The notes below the pieces were generated by a model, which was not told the origin of the DNA, made no database searches, and worked only from the letters and a program-made list of their open reading frames with translations. Shown piece by piece: positions 44,390 through 55,250 of a DNA stretch of 64,000 nt. The position numbers and the translations under genes are program-made. The stretch comes from Levilactobacillus fujinensis (GTDB lineage Bacteria; Bacillota; Bacilli; Lactobacillales; Lactobacillaceae), in the NCBI RefSeq assembly GCF_003946335.1, contig NZ_RHNX01000004.1, positions 1 to 64,000 of the forward strand, given 5' to 3'. Numbering within the stretch: the first letter of the stretch is position 1; every line of letters begins with the position of its first letter.

Positions 44390-45351
44390 TCATTTTCTCC
44401 TTTATCGCTAGCCACGACTTCATCGAGTTCGTGGATAACCTGGTCAATTTCAGCCTGATCATGGGCGGTGGCACCACTGGCGAGCGCGTGACCGCCCCCA
44501 CCGTGGTTCTTAGCTAATCCGTTGATAGAAGGACCCTTGGACCGCAACCGAATGCGGAACGTCTTGTCCTTAGCCTCAACGAAGATAGCCCAAGCAACGA
44601 CCGATGTGATTTTACCGGGTAATGGCACAACGGCAGAGGTCGAATCACTGGCAGCGAGGCCGAATGATTCCACAATTTCATCGGTCAGCTTCAAGTAAGC
44701 CGCCCCACTAGGCAAAATTTCTAAGTTCTGGTAAACGTAAGCGGACAGCCGCGCCATGGCTGGTGAGATCTCATCTTCGGCCTGATTAACGGTCGTCATC
44801 GAGAAGTCATAACCGAGTAACTTGCTGGCAACGGCAAAGGTGTTCGCCGAAGTGGCTGGGTACATGAAGCGCCCAGTATCCCCGATGATACCCGCGTAAA
44901 GTAACCGCGCAGCATCGTCCGGCATCGTCAATTCCGATTCATTCTTCGCAAACCAATCGTAAATAATTTCAGAAGTACTAGATGCTTGATCCAAGACCCA
45001 CTGAATATCCCCAAAGGCATCGTCATTGGGATGGTGGTCGATTTTAATAACAGCAGCCCCCGTGGACCACCGTTCATCATCTACCCGTGGTTGGTTAGCC
45101 GTGTCCACAACGATCACTAACGCCCCGTGATAAACTTCATCCACCACGTCTTGGTCGGCTTGACCCATCCAGTCAAAGCCCGGGTAGTGTTTTCCGACGG
45201 CTAAGACCTTCTTGTCCGGAAAGCTTGCTTGTAAAATGTCCCGTAAAGCCAGCTGAGCCCCGATACAGTCGGGGTCAGGCCGTTGGTGACGGTGAATAAT
45301 AATCGTTTGATACTTTTTAATTTCTTCTAAAATGGCAACTTCAATGGCCAT
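44386..45351 (-). CDS. nrnA: DHH/DHHA1 phosphoesterase, NrnA-type oligoribonuclease/pAp phosphatase
   Basis: The 321-residue protein contains the DHH domain with HRHQRPDPDCIG (about 18-29), VVIVVDTANQPR near 83 and the DHH motif KIDHHPNDDAFGD near 106, then a DHHA1 domain ending in the Gly-rich NHGGGGHALASGA near 290. It degrades short RNAs to nucleotides and pAp to AMP. The start is the ATG at 45351; longer frames lack support. It precedes cshB. Confidence 0.92.
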   Translation of the reverse strand: MAIEVAILEEIKKYQTIIIHRHQRPDPDCIGAQLALRDILQASFPDKKVLAVGKHYPGFDWMGQADQDVVDEVYHGALVIVVDTANQPRVDDERWSTGAAVIKIDHHPNDDAFGDIQWVLDQASSTSEIIYDWFAKNESELTMPDDAARLLYAGIIGDTGRFMYPATSANTFAVASKLLGYDFSMTTVNQAEDEISPAMARLSAYVYQNLEILPSGAAYLKLTDEIVESFGLAASDSTSAVVPLPGKITSVVAWAIFVEAKDKTFRIRLRSKGPSINGLAKNHGGGGHALASGATAHDQAEIDQVIHELDEVVASDKGENE

Positions 45352-45484
45352 ATAGTTCACCCGTTTTCTATCCGATTTTTCGACCAAGACGCGTCGATAC
45401 CGCGTTTCAGTATACAAGTTTTAGCGGGTAATTTCAAAGAAAGTCTGCGACTATCTGAAAAAGAATGTTCCCAGGGACGATTAG

Positions 45485-45580
45485 CTGGCAGCTGGCGTGC
45501 GGCCATTATCACTAATTAGTGGTAATAACGCTTACCGTTGTAAGAGTAATGTGTACAATCTGACTTTCAACTTTCTGGCC
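45485..45580 (-). repeat. Dispersed intergenic repeat, A type (copy 3, inverted)
   Basis: Read on the minus strand it gives AAGTTGAAAGTCAGATTGTA, CACATTACTCTTAC, TAATTAGTG and GGCCGCACGCCAGCTGCCAG, in the same order and spacing as 27470-27570. It lies between nrnA and dinB. The flanks 45352-45484 and 45581-45664 hold nothing else I can name. Confidence 0.7.
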
Positions 45581-45664
45581 AAAACAGATACTTGGTCAAT
45601 CTCAACGCGACAACACCTAACGTTGAAAAAAGCGTCCGGCCACCTAAAACGATAAATTCATTCT

Positions 45665-46768
45665 TTAGCTTTGGCCAAACAGTGGCAGACGAACGTTCTC
45701 AAATGTCTGTGCAGCTAGTCCCGTAATCGTGATGCCCAGTAAACGGACCTGCTCATCATCGGCAGCCACACTGTGGTAGAGCTCTAAGGCTAAATCATAA
45801 TAAACTTGCGGGTCATTTTCCAAAAAATCGGCTTGGGTCACCCGCTTAGTGATTGTGTTGAACTCACTGTCTCGTAACTTTAAGACTAGTGTCTTGCCAT
45901 GTCGCTGTTTCTGTTTAACCGTCACGGCCACCATTTCAGCCAGCCTTTGTAACTGATTTTCCACTTCGCCGAGTGTTTGTAAGGGCGGGCCATACGTGCG
46001 TTCCTTGCCAATCGACTTGCGTTCACGCTGATACTCGACGGGTCGATCATCAATACCGCGCACTCGCTGATAGAGAATGTAACCGAATTTACCAAAGTCA
46101 TGAATCAACGTCAACTGTGGCCGCTGGTAAAGATCAGCGCCATTGTGAATCCCCAAGTCATGCATCTTAGGCACGGTCTTCTTTCCTACGCCCCGAAAGC
46201 GTTCAATCGGCAACCGCATCAAAAAATCGTGGGCATCTTCCGGTAAAATCACACAGACGCCCACTGGTTTGCGAAAATCGGAGGCCTCCTTGGCTAAAAA
46301 TTTACTGTACGAGATTCCCGTCGAACACGTGAGGTGCGTTTTATCATAAATTTCGGCTTGGATGGCATGGGCTACCTGCACCGCAGAATGCATGTGATGC
46401 TTATTCTCCGTAACGTCCAAATAGGCTTCATCAAACGCCACTGGTTCGATCTTATCCGTGTATTCGTGAAAAATAGCATGAATCTGATCCGAAATCTGCC
46501 GGTATAAGGGGAAATTTGGCTCCTGAAAGATAGCGTTGGGGCTTAACTTCAGTGCCTCATTAGCATTCATCGCCGAGTGCACCCCGGCTTGGCGAGCCAC
46601 ATAATTCGCCGTGGTGACGACGCCGCGGCCGCCCGTTTTCCGTGGATCTCGGGCAATAATCAGTGGGTGGTGCTTGAACTCCGGATGGTCCCTTTCCTCA
46701 ATGGACGCATAAAAGGCATCCATATCCACATGAATAATTTTTCGTTGCGTAAATTGTTCCGGTACCAT
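45665..46768 (-). CDS. dinB: DNA polymerase IV (Y family)
   Basis: The 367-residue translesion polymerase has the catalytic motifs [14 protein letters not shown] (Asp about 13) and [13 protein letters not shown] (Asp/Glu near 107), the fingers segment [13 protein letters not shown], helix-hairpin-helix [10 protein letters not shown], and a little-finger domain. The start ATG 46768 follows GAAGGTG; the upstream frame is unsupported. A beta-clamp motif is not evident at the end. Its promoter holds an SOS-type palindrome. Confidence 0.95.
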   Translation of the reverse strand: MVPEQFTQRKIIHVDMDAFYASIEERDHPEFKHHPLIIARDPRKTGGRGVVTTANYVARQAGVHSAMNANEALKLSPNAIFQEPNFPLYRQISDQIHAIFHEYTDKIEPVAFDEAYLDVTENKHHMHSAVQVAHAIQAEIYDKTHLTCSTGISYSKFLAKEASDFRKPVGVCVILPEDAHDFLMRLPIERFRGVGKKTVPKMHDLGIHNGADLYQRPQLTLIHDFGKFGYILYQRVRGIDDRPVEYQRERKSIGKERTYGPPLQTLGEVENQLQRLAEMVAVTVKQKQRHGKTLVLKLRDSEFNTITKRVTQADFLENDPQVYYDLALELYHSVAADDEQVRLLGITITGLAAQTFENVRLPLFGQS

Positions 46769-46905
46769 CCGGATCACCTTCTTATTGGCTACATCGTTTA
46801 AATACTTAAGTAATCGTTCAATTGGCAACGCTAGCGCCTATCCGTCTTGCCGGCCGTAATTTCTGGCAGCCATAATGCACCATCACAGTTTTTATTACTA
46901 TTTAG

Positions 46906-46934
46906 ATTATAATCGAACACGCGTTTGTTCTCAA
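46906..46934 (-). promoter_or_regulatory. dinB promoter containing a LexA-type operator
   Basis: On the minus strand TTGAGA (46929-46934) and TATAAT (46906-46911) have a 17-bp spacer. Within the spacer is CAAACGCGTGTTCG (46914-46927), whose complement CGAACACGCGTTTG matches the Firmicute LexA box CGAAC-N4-GTTYG. Bound LexA would block the polymerase. Confidence 0.75.
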
Positions 46935-46960
46935 TCAAAAGGTCGCCCATTTTTGGGTTT

Positions 46961-46993
46961 AAAAAAAAGCGGTCGCCCGCAACGGGAACCACT
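46961..46993 (-). terminator. Terminator of yajC
   Basis: GTGGTTCCCG pairs with CGGGCGACCGC (one unpaired base), loop TTG, followed by eight T on the minus strand. Confidence 0.85.
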
Positions 46994-47004
46994 TTCTCAT
47001 AAAC

Positions 47005-47433
47005 TTATTTATTCGCTTCGGAATCGTCCGCGTCGTCAGCAGATGCTTCACTGGCAGCAGCTTCACTAGCTGGTTCTTCAGCAGCACTAGCAGCACTGGC
47101 GTCGTCAGCAGGTTCTTCCTTTGTAGCAGCTTCGCTAGCAGCAACTGGTGCGGTAACAGCGGCTGGTGCTTGCGACGTGACACTAGAGATGGCCCGCAGG
47201 TCAAAGACCAAGTAGATACCATCGCAATCCAACGTCACCGTCTTGTCGGCTTCGTTGATTTCATCAATCACACCGTGCAAGCGACCAATTGTTACCACGT
47301 GGTCGCCCTTCTTTAAATCACTCATCATGTCCCGGTGTTTCTTTTGTTGCTTTTGTTGTGGTCGTAACATTAAGAAATACATTAAACCTAAGAAGACCAC
47401 TAAAATAATTAAAGTTGAGTATTGTCCACCCAT
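47005..47433 (-). CDS. yajC: Preprotein translocase subunit YajC
   Basis: The 142-residue protein has one N-terminal helix (about 6-24) ending in LMLRPQQKQQKKHRDMM, the YajC signature, and a small beta domain with GDHVVTIGRLHGVID. It is an accessory of the SecDF-YajC complex. The last 55 residues form a Ser/Ala/Glu/Asp-rich tail, longer than in most relatives. GGAG precedes the ATG. It follows ruvB by about 130 bp. Confidence 0.92.
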   Translation of the reverse strand: MGGQYSTLIILVVFLGLMYFLMLRPQQKQQKKHRDMMSDLKKGDHVVTIGRLHGVIDEINEADKTVTLDCDGIYLVFDLRAISSVTSQAPAAVTAPVAASEAATKEEPADDASAASAAEEPASEAAASEASADDADDSEANK

Positions 47434-47562
47434 ATATCTTACACTCCTTCGTATCCTATCTATTGGACAACTTTACCAGAATCCAGGGAATCCGTCCAAT
47501 TATTTCTAAAAAATCTTCAGATGTTCGGCATTATCGCTATTATTTTTAAAAATAACGTGGGC

Positions 47563-48585
47563 CTAACCACGATTATCTTCCGGCAAGGTACGACCAAGAT
47601 GCTTGTAACCAGCAGCGGTGACAACCCGTCCACGCGCGGTGCGTTTCAAATACCCACGTTGTAGTAGATACGGTTCATACATGGCGGCCACGGTCTCCGT
47701 CTCCTCACCCACGTTAGCGGCGAGCGTATTCAAGCCAACGGGTCCTCCATCGTAATAATCGATCATGGTTTCCAATAGCTTGATGTCGGTCGAATCCAGT
47801 CCGGCCGAATCGACCCGCAACAGAGACAACGCATGATTGACAATTTCGACGTCGATCATCGAGTGATCCGGAGAAACTTCCGCGAAATCACGAATCCGTT
47901 TCAAAAGACGGTTCGCAATCCGTGGCGTTCCGCGAGAACGTAACGCAATCTCATGGGCCCCTTCAGTTGCAATCGTCGTGTCAAAGATATCTGCGGAACG
48001 TAAGACGATCTCCTGAAGATCGTTGGTTTGATAGTACGCCATGTGTTCGACGATTCCAAACCGATCCCGCAGTGGTGATGACAACAACCCGGCACGTGTC
48101 GTTGCCCCAATCAGGGTAAACGGCGGTAACGGAAAGTGAACGGGATGGGCAGTTGGCCCTTGCCCGACCACGATATCGATGTAAAAATCCTCCATTGCTG
48201 AGTACAGCATTTCCTCAACGATCTTCGGCAGGCGGTGAATTTCATCAATAAAGAGAATGTCGCCCGGTTGTAACTCGTTGAGTAACGCAACCAGGTCGCC
48301 CGGTTTTTCAATGGCCGGACCACTGGTCGTCCGAATATGCACGCCCATTTCATTGGCGATCACCATGGCTAGCGTCGTTTTTCCTAAGCCGGGGGGCCCG
48401 TACAGTAACACGTGGTCTAAGGACTCTTCCCGTTGTTTGGCTGCTTGAATGTAGACGCGCAATTCATGCTTAATGGGCTCCTGGCCAATGTACTGAGCCA
48501 ATGTCTGCGGCCGGAGCGACTTTTCAATTGAATCTTCGTTTCCATCTTCTGGTTCGGGTGAAACGAGACGGTCATCATCGGCCAT
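47563..48585 (-). CDS. ruvB: Holliday junction branch migration ATPase RuvB
   Basis: The 340-residue AAA+ motor has Walker [10 protein letters not shown] near 62-70, Walker [11 protein letters not shown] near 111, the sensor GATTRAG near 160, and a C-terminal winged helix with RTARGRVVT near 318. It forms hexamers on RuvA-bound Holliday junctions. GGGAGG precedes the ATG, 19 bp after ruvA. Confidence 0.97.
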   Translation of the reverse strand: MADDDRLVSPEPEDGNEDSIEKSLRPQTLAQYIGQEPIKHELRVYIQAAKQREESLDHVLLYGPPGLGKTTLAMVIANEMGVHIRTTSGPAIEKPGDLVALLNELQPGDILFIDEIHRLPKIVEEMLYSAMEDFYIDIVVGQGPTAHPVHFPLPPFTLIGATTRAGLLSSPLRDRFGIVEHMAYYQTNDLQEIVLRSADIFDTTIATEGAHEIALRSRGTPRIANRLLKRIRDFAEVSPDHSMIDVEIVNHALSLLRVDSAGLDSTDIKLLETMIDYYDGGPVGLNTLAANVGEETETVAAMYEPYLLQRGYLKRTARGRVVTAAGYKHLGRTLPEDNRG

Positions 48586-48604
48586 TAAAATTCCTCCCTT
48601 CGCG

Positions 48605-49210
48605 TTACTTCGTTAGCAGTTTCAAGCCGGCACTCAGATAGTCATTCGTGGTCTGACTCGCCGTCTGTTTAAGCTGTGGCAAAATCTTTTTTACGGCGGC
48701 TTCCTTGTATCCCAAGGCGTTTAATGCCGCAATCGCATCGTCTAACTTTGGATTATCCCCAGTACTGCCAGCCACTTCTGGTGTGAAGAGGTCGGCGCTG
48801 CCAGCCGGATCCAGATCATCTAGCTTCCCTTGTAAGTCCAAGACGATTTGCCCAGCGGTCTTCTTCCCAACGCCAGGAAACTTCGTCAAAAAACTGACGT
48901 CATTGGTCTTAATCGCTAACATCAGGCCTTGATGGTCTGGATTAGCCAAAATTGCTAAAGCACTCTTCGGACCAATTCCGTTAACGTTGATCAATTTTAA
49001 AAATAATTGTTTTTCCGCGTAATCCACGAAACCGTACAGTGTCTGTGCAGAGTCACTGACCGCTTGGTAAACGTAGATGGTAATCGGGTCGTCGTTGGCC
49101 GCGTAACGGTAGGGGTTGGCCGTATTGACCAAGTACCCCACACCGTTCACATCGATCACCACGTGATCCGGATAAACGGCCGCTACCGTTCCGTGAAGGT
49201 ATTCGTACAT
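48605..49210 (-). CDS. ruvA: Holliday junction binding protein RuvA
   Basis: The 201-residue protein has the RuvA OB-fold start ([25 protein letters not shown]), helix-hairpin-helix motifs ([32 protein letters not shown]) and a C-terminal RuvB-binding domain ([15 protein letters not shown]). AAGGAG precedes the ATG. A candidate LexA palindrome lies 22-33 bp upstream of the ATG. Confidence 0.96.
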   Translation of the reverse strand: MYEYLHGTVAAVYPDHVVIDVNGVGYLVNTANPYRYAANDDPITIYVYQAVSDSAQTLYGFVDYAEKQLFLKLINVNGIGPKSALAILANPDHQGLMLAIKTNDVSFLTKFPGVGKKTAGQIVLDLQGKLDDLDPAGSADLFTPEVAGSTGDNPKLDDAIAALNALGYKEAAVKKILPQLKQTASQTTNDYLSAGLKLLTK

Positions 49211-49231
49211 GCCAGTTAATCTCCTTTAAGA

Positions 49232-49243
49232 AAACATATGTTT
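49232..49243. promoter_or_regulatory. Candidate LexA operator upstream of ruvA
   Basis: AAACATATGTTT is a perfect 12-bp palindrome lying between an extended -10 (TGG-TACAAT, about 49254-49262) and the ribosome binding site. It matches the Firmicute LexA box AAC-N4-GTT core with flanking A/T, less well outside the core. Confidence 0.5.
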
Positions 49244-49281
49244 GCTCTTCAAATTGTACCACACTGTCCGCTCAAACCGAC

Positions 49282-49346
49282 AACTGAAGGTTGAAAATTC
49301 ATATTGGTTATCGACAACTTGGTAATTGCCTCGCCTTACCGGCTTA
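49282..49346 (+). repeat. Intergenic repeat related to the A/B types
   Basis: It begins CTGAAGGTTGAAAATTCATA and continues TGGTTATCGACAACTTGGTAA and CTCGCCTTACCGGC, matching the left end of the A type and the centre of 23575-23735. The rest of 49347-49631 is non-coding; a stretch at 49508-49535 (TTTTCCAGCCCACGTCGGC) recalls 38614-38634. Confidence 0.5.
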
Positions 49347-49631
49347 CACGGTAACTCCGAAGTGACTTCAAAGGACGTTACGGTTGCTGTGTAGCTCCCA
49401 ATCCGTTGTGAATCTAGCCAGATAGTTTGTGTGCCACCGGGTTAACACCCCAGAACGCGTTGTAAGCCGAAGGTAGCCAGCTGTGTCGCCAACGTGACTT
49501 AGGATATTTTCCAGCCCACGTCGGCGAGCGGCCTGAGAGACTCACGTTTTTCGAGGCTTGCAGATGAGCCAAAAGCCCGCTTCTTAGACTGCAGATGTTC
49601 CCCCGTAACAGACAGAATCCCTGGAATCAGT

Positions 49632-51650
49632 TTACTCTCCCCAGTCATCCCCACTGTGATGCGGATCCTGAATCCGTTTGAACAGCTTCTCGAGATCCTG
49701 GTCCGTCAAATGCACTAGTACGGGCCGACCATGTGGGCAATTGAACGGATTTTCAGCCGTTGCCAACTTCTTCAGCAAAGCCCGTGCCTGTTGGTCGTCC
49801 AGATGGTGATTGGCCTTGATGGCCCGCTTACAACTCATCATGATGGCCGTTTTTTCACGGAAGGCCGCAACAGAAATCTTCCCGTCCTTTAGGACCCAAT
49901 CAATCATTTCCTTAATCGTATCAGTCTCCTGCCCGGCCTTAAACCAGGTTGGATGTTCATGGACGATGAGGCTATTGGGTCCAAACGATTCCAAATGGAT
50001 ACCGACCGTCGCCAGTGTCTCCAAATGGTTCGTGAGTTCCAAAATGTCCGTAGTCGGATAATCCAAGACGATCGGTACCAATAATTTCTGTTCATCGTTG
50101 CTAACTTCACCGATGGCTTGCCGATAGAATTCATAGTTGACCCGTTCTTGAGCCGCGTGTTGGTCGACCAGATACAGGCCATCATCGGCTTCGGCCAATA
50201 GATATGTGCCGTGGACCTGTCCCAGATACCGCAATTGCGGAAACCGTTGTTCTGGAATCGGATGATCCAGAGCGACTGATGTGGTTTCCGGTACCGGTTC
50301 GTGTTTGATTGCGGAACCACCTAAGGGGGCCGCAACCCGCTCAGTTCGATACTTGGCGTCAAACGCCTGAACGGCAGGTTGATTGAAATCGGTTCGATTG
50401 TGAATAACGACTGGCGCAACTGGCACCTCTTCTGGTGTCTGCAGCGGTTGTGGCCCCGCAGCCGTTGCTGGCTGGGGAGCGGCCGCAGCGGATTCCTCTG
50501 GTGCTGGCGTTGATATTTGCGGGAGCGGCGTCATAGACGACATTGACGTTGGCATGGTCGACATGTCATATTTCGCGGAAACGTCATTCAACGCCATAGT
50601 CAATTGATCCGTCGTCGAAGCTTCATGCTTATTTTGTGGCATTTCACTGAAAACATCGGGAATCAAATTTTCCTGCGATAACCGTTTAAACACAGTCTCC
50701 TGAATCAGCTTGGTCAGCTCTGGTTCCTGACTAATACGGACCTCCTGCTTGGTCGGGTGAACGTTCACATCGACCAACAGCGGATCCATCGTGATATCCA
50801 AGACGGCCACTGGGTAGCGACCCACCATGAGCTTTGACCCATAGCCTGCAACCAATGCCTTACTAAGCTGAAAATTGTGGATGTAGCGACCGTTTAACAG
50901 GAGTGAAATGTATTGCCGACTAGCGCGTGTCAGCTCCGGCAAGCTCACATACCCCTTGACCTGAAAGTCCTGATTCTGACCATTGATAGCAACCATCTTC
51001 CGGGCATTCTGAACACCATAGATGCCAGCAATCACCTGTTGTAGGTCCCCACGACCAGCCGTCCGCGTGAGTTCACGTCCGTTATGGACCAGAGAAAAAG
51101 CAATATTGGGGTAACTCAACGCCAACCGGTTCACGATGTCCGTGATCCGCGCCAGCTCCGTTGCCGGTGACTTCAAATATTTCAACCGCGCCGGCACGTT
51201 GCCAAAGAGGTCCTTGACCGTCACGGTCGTCCCCTTACGTGCCTCAGCAGCGGTGTGTTCCTTGATAATGCCACCGACGTTGTGAATCAAGGTTCCCACG
51301 CTACCCGTTGAGGTCGTGAGCGTAACGTCAGCCACGGAGGCAATGCTAGGCAACGCCTCACCACGGAATCCAAGTGATTTGATACGAAAGAGGTCTCGCC
51401 GATTGGTGATTTTACTGGTGGCATGGCGTTTGAACGCCATCTCGGCATCCTCATCGGCAATACCATCCCCATCATCGACCACGCTGATACGCTGTAGGCC
51501 AGCTTCTTCGACCGTAATGTCGATTTGGGTGCTGTGGGCATCGACCGCATTTTCAACCAATTCTTTGACAACGGAAGCGGGTCGTTCAACCACTTCACCC
51601 GCCGCAATTTGGTCGGCCAATACCGACGCTAGTTCATGGATTTTAGCCAT
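49632..51650 (-). CDS. mutL: DNA mismatch repair protein MutL
   Basis: The 672-residue protein has the GHKL ATPase motifs [19 protein letters not shown] and [11 protein letters not shown] (residues 30-105) and the MutL transducer domain. A low-complexity Pro/Ala/Ser linker spans about 370-440. The C-terminal domain carries endonuclease motifs [13 protein letters not shown] near 490, SCKRAI near 605 and CPHGRPVL near 640, so it should nick DNA as in other MutH-less bacteria. It lies 20 bp downstream of mutS. Confidence 0.97.
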   Translation of the reverse strand: MAKIHELASVLADQIAAGEVVERPASVVKELVENAVDAHSTQIDITVEEAGLQRISVVDDGDGIADEDAEMAFKRHATSKITNRRDLFRIKSLGFRGEALPSIASVADVTLTTSTGSVGTLIHNVGGIIKEHTAAEARKGTTVTVKDLFGNVPARLKYLKSPATELARITDIVNRLALSYPNIAFSLVHNGRELTRTAGRGDLQQVIAGIYGVQNARKMVAINGQNQDFQVKGYVSLPELTRASRQYISLLLNGRYIHNFQLSKALVAGYGSKLMVGRYPVAVLDITMDPLLVDVNVHPTKQEVRISQEPELTKLIQETVFKRLSQENLIPDVFSEMPQNKHEASTTDQLTMALNDVSAKYDMSTMPTSMSSMTPLPQISTPAPEESAAAAPQPATAAGPQPLQTPEEVPVAPVVIHNRTDFNQPAVQAFDAKYRTERVAAPLGGSAIKHEPVPETTSVALDHPIPEQRFPQLRYLGQVHGTYLLAEADDGLYLVDQHAAQERVNYEFYRQAIGEVSNDEQKLLVPIVLDYPTTDILELTNHLETLATVGIHLESFGPNSLIVHEHPTWFKAGQETDTIKEMIDWVLKDGKISVAAFREKTAIMMSCKRAIKANHHLDDQQARALLKKLATAENPFNCPHGRPVLVHLTDQDLEKLFKRIQDPHHSGDDWGE

Positions 51651-51670
51651 AACGCCCCCTCCTTTCTACA

Positions 51671-54349
51671 CTATTTCGACAGCTTTTGCTGCCACTGATA
51701 AACTTGATTCATAATTGCCATCGGCGTCATCCCCATCAGATTAAGGTCCTTTAACTGGGCCAAAATCTTTGCTTGCGCCGGATTCAACTCCGGTTCGTCC
51801 GTAAACAGAGACAATTGTTGATCTGCCTCTGACTCGGGGATTTCTGATTCCACCGGTTGTTGTGCTACTAGGGGTGTGTCAGTCCCTGCTGCTTCTGATA
51901 CGTCAGCTTCCGCAGGGGCTGACGCAGCGACAGGAGTCGCCGTTATCGCTGCCACTGCCGGCTTTTCCTTAGCTTCCTGCTCCAAGCCACGTAAGATGAC
52001 ATCGGCTCGTTGCAAGAGACTGTCGGGCATCCCAGCTAATTTAGCCACATGAATCCCATACGATTTGTCCGCGGGACCCGGTTGCATTTGATGCAAGAAG
52101 ACCAGATCACCATCGCGTTCAACTGCGCCAACGTGAACATTACGAAGTTGCTTTAGGGAGGTCTCCAGAGCCGTTAATTCATGATAGTGTGTGGAGAACA
52201 AAGTCTTGGCGTGAACCCGGTTATGGACATATTCAATGATAGCTTGGGCTAACGCCATCCCATCGTAAGTCGCGGTCCCACGTCCAATCTCATCAAATAA
52301 AATTAGACTGTTGGCCGTGGCTTGACTCAGGGCGTGATTGGCCTCCTGCATCTCAACCATGAAGGTACTCTGCCCGGAGATTAAGTCATCAGCTGCCCCG
52401 ATCCGTGTGAAAATCTGGTCGAAGATCGGCATTTCAGCGGATTCGGCCGGAACGAAACAGCCCATCTGTGCCATAATGACCGTCAATGCGAGTTGCCGCA
52501 TGTAGGTACTCTTTCCAGACATGTTGGGCCCGGTAATCAGCAAAATATTGGTCTGATCATCCATCGTCACATCATTAGGCACATAGGATTGACGACCCAA
52601 GACTTTTTCAACGACTGGGTGCCGTCCCTGCTTAATTTTCAATTGGTGGCCTTTGACAAGCACTGGCTTTACGAAGTGGTAGTCTTCACTAACCACGGCA
52701 AAGCTCTGTAAGACGTCAAGACTAGCAATCGTCGCCGCCAACTTCTGAAGTCGCGTAATGGCTTGCTTGATCTGTTCACGTAGGTCGACAAACAACTGAT
52801 ACTCCAGAGTGACCGATTTTTCTTCGGCCTCCAGGATCAACTGTTCCTTTTCTTTTAATTCGGGGGTCGAGAAACGTTCAGCGTTTGCCAATGTCTGTTT
52901 ACGTTCATAACGATCAGCAGGCAACTTATCGAGGTTGACCTTCGTCACTTCAATGTAGTAGCCAAAGACGTGGTTGTAGCCAATCTTCAGATTGTTAATA
53001 CCAGTGACTTCGCGTTCGTGAGCTTCCATTTCTGCCAACCAGGTTTTTCCGTTACGCATGGCGTCACGGTATTCATCCAACTGGGCGTTGAAGCCGTCGC
53101 GAATGACGCCACCATCTGCGACGGACAGCGGTGGTTCGGGAACGATGGCTTCACGAATCGCGTCGGCCACGTCGGTCACGGGATCAAGCTTGTTGAGCAT
53201 GCTATCAAAGACCGCATCCCCCAACTCCTCAATCGTATGCTGAATCTGTGGCACCTGCTCTAGCGACGTTTGCAGTTGAATCAAATCCCGTCCGTTAACG
53301 CTTCCAAACGCCACACGTCCAGCTAATCGCTCCAAGTCATAGACTTTAACAAGTTCAGCCTGCAAGCTATTGCGTTCAAAGTAGTGGTCGAGCAGTGCCT
53401 CGACCTTGGCTTGACGGTCTTCTATCTGCTGTCGGTTGATCAGTGGACGGTCGAGCCACTGTTTGAGCAGTCGCCCGCCCATCGCCGTTTTTGTTTCATC
53501 CAGCAGCCACAACAAGGTTCCAGATTTTTTCTTGGTTCGCAGATTCTGGGTAATTTCTAAGTTAGTCTGTGAGGAGTGATCCATCTTCAAAAAGGCCGTT
53601 GGTTGGTAAGCCACTGCCCGCTGTAAATGCGCTAAACTACGCTTCTGTGTTACCGTCACGTAGGTGACCAACACCCCAACGACTCGTTTTAACGTAGCCG
53701 TGGTCAAATCCTGTTCCACGTAACTCAATTCTGAACTGGTCTGAATTTCAAGTTGCTTGGAAATCATGACGCTCAGTTGTTTCATTGTCGCTTGTAGGTC
53801 CTCACCAACACTGTCATCAATCACAACCTCCTTGGTCTGGAGACTCATGAGTTCATTGATGACAGCTTCACGATCGGAAATTTCGGCCGCCTTGAGTTCT
53901 CCAGTCGACAGGTCGGTGTACGCAAATCCATATTGATCGGGTGCCACCATCGTTAGTGCGGTCAAATAGTTATTCCGTTTAGCACCTGCAGCACCGGTAT
54001 CTGTCTGGGTTCCTGGCGTGACCAGCTGAATAACTTCGCGCTTAACCATACCTTTGGCCAGCTTGGGATCCTCCATCTGCTCACAAATAGCGACCTTGTA
54101 ACCCTGGTCAACCAAAATATCAATATAACTTTGTACGGCCTTATGCGGTACCCCACACATGGGAATAGGATTTTTTGCGCTGTGACTACGACTCGTCAAT
54201 GTCAGCTCCAACAGCTGTGACCCCTTAACGGCATCTTCGTTAAACATTTCATAGAAGTCACCGAGCCGGTAAAACAAAAAGGCATCGGGGTACTGGTCCT
54301 TAATCTTTTGGTACTGCACCATCATGGGCGTTGTGTTCGTTTTCGTCAT
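51671..54349 (-). CDS. mutS: DNA mismatch repair protein MutS
   Basis: The 892-residue protein has the mismatch-contact motif GDFYEMF (Phe about 32, Glu 34), core, clamp and ATPase domains. Walker [15 protein letters not shown] lies near 610, and Walker [17 protein letters not shown] near 685. After about residue 795 a Pro/Ala/Glu-rich linker leads to QLSLF, a clamp-binding motif, and a C-terminal helix region. It works with MutL encoded downstream. Confidence 0.97.
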   Translation of the reverse strand: MTKTNTTPMMVQYQKIKDQYPDAFLFYRLGDFYEMFNEDAVKGSQLLELTLTSRSHSAKNPIPMCGVPHKAVQSYIDILVDQGYKVAICEQMEDPKLAKGMVKREVIQLVTPGTQTDTGAAGAKRNNYLTALTMVAPDQYGFAYTDLSTGELKAAEISDREAVINELMSLQTKEVVIDDSVGEDLQATMKQLSVMISKQLEIQTSSELSYVEQDLTTATLKRVVGVLVTYVTVTQKRSLAHLQRAVAYQPTAFLKMDHSSQTNLEITQNLRTKKKSGTLLWLLDETKTAMGGRLLKQWLDRPLINRQQIEDRQAKVEALLDHYFERNSLQAELVKVYDLERLAGRVAFGSVNGRDLIQLQTSLEQVPQIQHTIEELGDAVFDSMLNKLDPVTDVADAIREAIVPEPPLSVADGGVIRDGFNAQLDEYRDAMRNGKTWLAEMEAHEREVTGINNLKIGYNHVFGYYIEVTKVNLDKLPADRYERKQTLANAERFSTPELKEKEQLILEAEEKSVTLEYQLFVDLREQIKQAITRLQKLAATIASLDVLQSFAVVSEDYHFVKPVLVKGHQLKIKQGRHPVVEKVLGRQSYVPNDVTMDDQTNILLITGPNMSGKSTYMRQLALTVIMAQMGCFVPAESAEMPIFDQIFTRIGAADDLISGQSTFMVEMQEANHALSQATANSLILFDEIGRGTATYDGMALAQAIIEYVHNRVHAKTLFSTHYHELTALETSLKQLRNVHVGAVERDGDLVFLHQMQPGPADKSYGIHVAKLAGMPDSLLQRADVILRGLEQEAKEKPAVAAITATPVAASAPAEADVSEAAGTDTPLVAQQPVESEIPESEADQQLSLFTDEPELNPAQAKILAQLKDLNLMGMTPMAIMNQVYQWQQKLSK

Positions 54350-54377
54350 GAAAAATGGTTCATCCTTCCGTTAGAAC

Positions 54378-55172
54378 TTAGCTTTGATACGGGTGTTGTG
54401 GACTGATCAAAATAGGTTTAATGCTCGTCGCATGCCCCGTCTTATCGTTGAGATCAATGACGGCACCGGATAACAATCCGGGACCGACTTCTTGAACCGT
54501 GTAACGGGTCGGTCGTTGATTTTCGAAGCGCTCGATGACGCTATCCGACTTCATCCCCAAAACACTATCAGCTGGCCCGGTCATCCCGGCCTCGGTCATA
54601 AAGGCAGTTCCGCCCTGCAGGACTTGGGCATCGCTGGTCTGAACGTGCGTGTGGGTCCCGACGACTGCCGAGAGTTGACCATCATACCGCATGGCAAAGG
54701 CGCGCTTTTCACTGGTCGTTTCAGCGTGAAAGTCGACGAAGACAAAGTCCGTGTCTAACTCGGGAAGCAAGGCCTTCATCTTGGCAAAGGGGTCATCCAT
54801 GGGATTCATAAAGACCCGCCCCTGCAGATTGACCACGGCCAAGACCTGTTGATTTACTTTTACCTTCGTCCACCCCTGACCAGGAGTATCCCCAGGAAAG
54901 TTAGCGGGTCTCACCAGACGATTGGCACCACCGATGAAATCGTAAAGTTCGGCGTTGTCCCAAGTATGATTCCCCATCGTAACAACATCGGCACCATCCT
55001 TAAGGATCTGCTTATAAATGCTCTGGCTGATTCCTCGGCCAACAGGCGTTGAGTTCTCGCCATTAACGATGGTGACCTGTGGCTTTAGGTCCCGCTTTAG
55101 CTGTGGTAAATACTCATGAATCATGGCGACACCAATATTTCCAACAACGTCACCAACAAACAAAATTCGCAT
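54378..55172 (-). CDS. ymdB: YmdB-type metallophosphoesterase (TIGR00282)
   Basis: The 264-residue protein starts MRILFVGDVVGNIG and has NGENSTPVGRG, VTMGNHTWDN near 63 and VGTHTHVQTSDA near 175, the YmdB phosphodiesterase motifs (2',3'-cyclic nucleotide activity in Bacillus). ATG 55172 follows AGGGGA. It is located between rny and mutS as in many Firmicutes. A perfect hairpin sits in its leader. Confidence 0.93.
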   Translation of the reverse strand: MRILFVGDVVGNIGVAMIHEYLPQLKRDLKPQVTIVNGENSTPVGRGISQSIYKQILKDGADVVTMGNHTWDNAELYDFIGGANRLVRPANFPGDTPGQGWTKVKVNQQVLAVVNLQGRVFMNPMDDPFAKMKALLPELDTDFVFVDFHAETTSEKRAFAMRYDGQLSAVVGTHTHVQTSDAQVLQGGTAFMTEAGMTGPADSVLGMKSDSVIERFENQRPTRYTVQEVGPGLLSGAVIDLNDKTGHATSIKPILISPQHPYQS

Positions 55173-55229
55173 CTTCGTTCCCCTATCTAGACCCCACTGG
55201 GCCCATCTGGTCTTTAGCCAGTTCACTGT

Positions 55230-55250
55230 GATGACGGATCACCCGTCATC
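55230..55250 (-). other. Perfect 8-bp hairpin in the ymdB leader
   Basis: GATGACGG, 5-nt loop, CCGTCATC at 55230-55250. It lies 58-78 bp upstream of the ymdB start and downstream of an extended -10 (TGG-TAAAAT), so it would be in the 5' leader. No T run follows on the minus strand. Confidence 0.5.
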
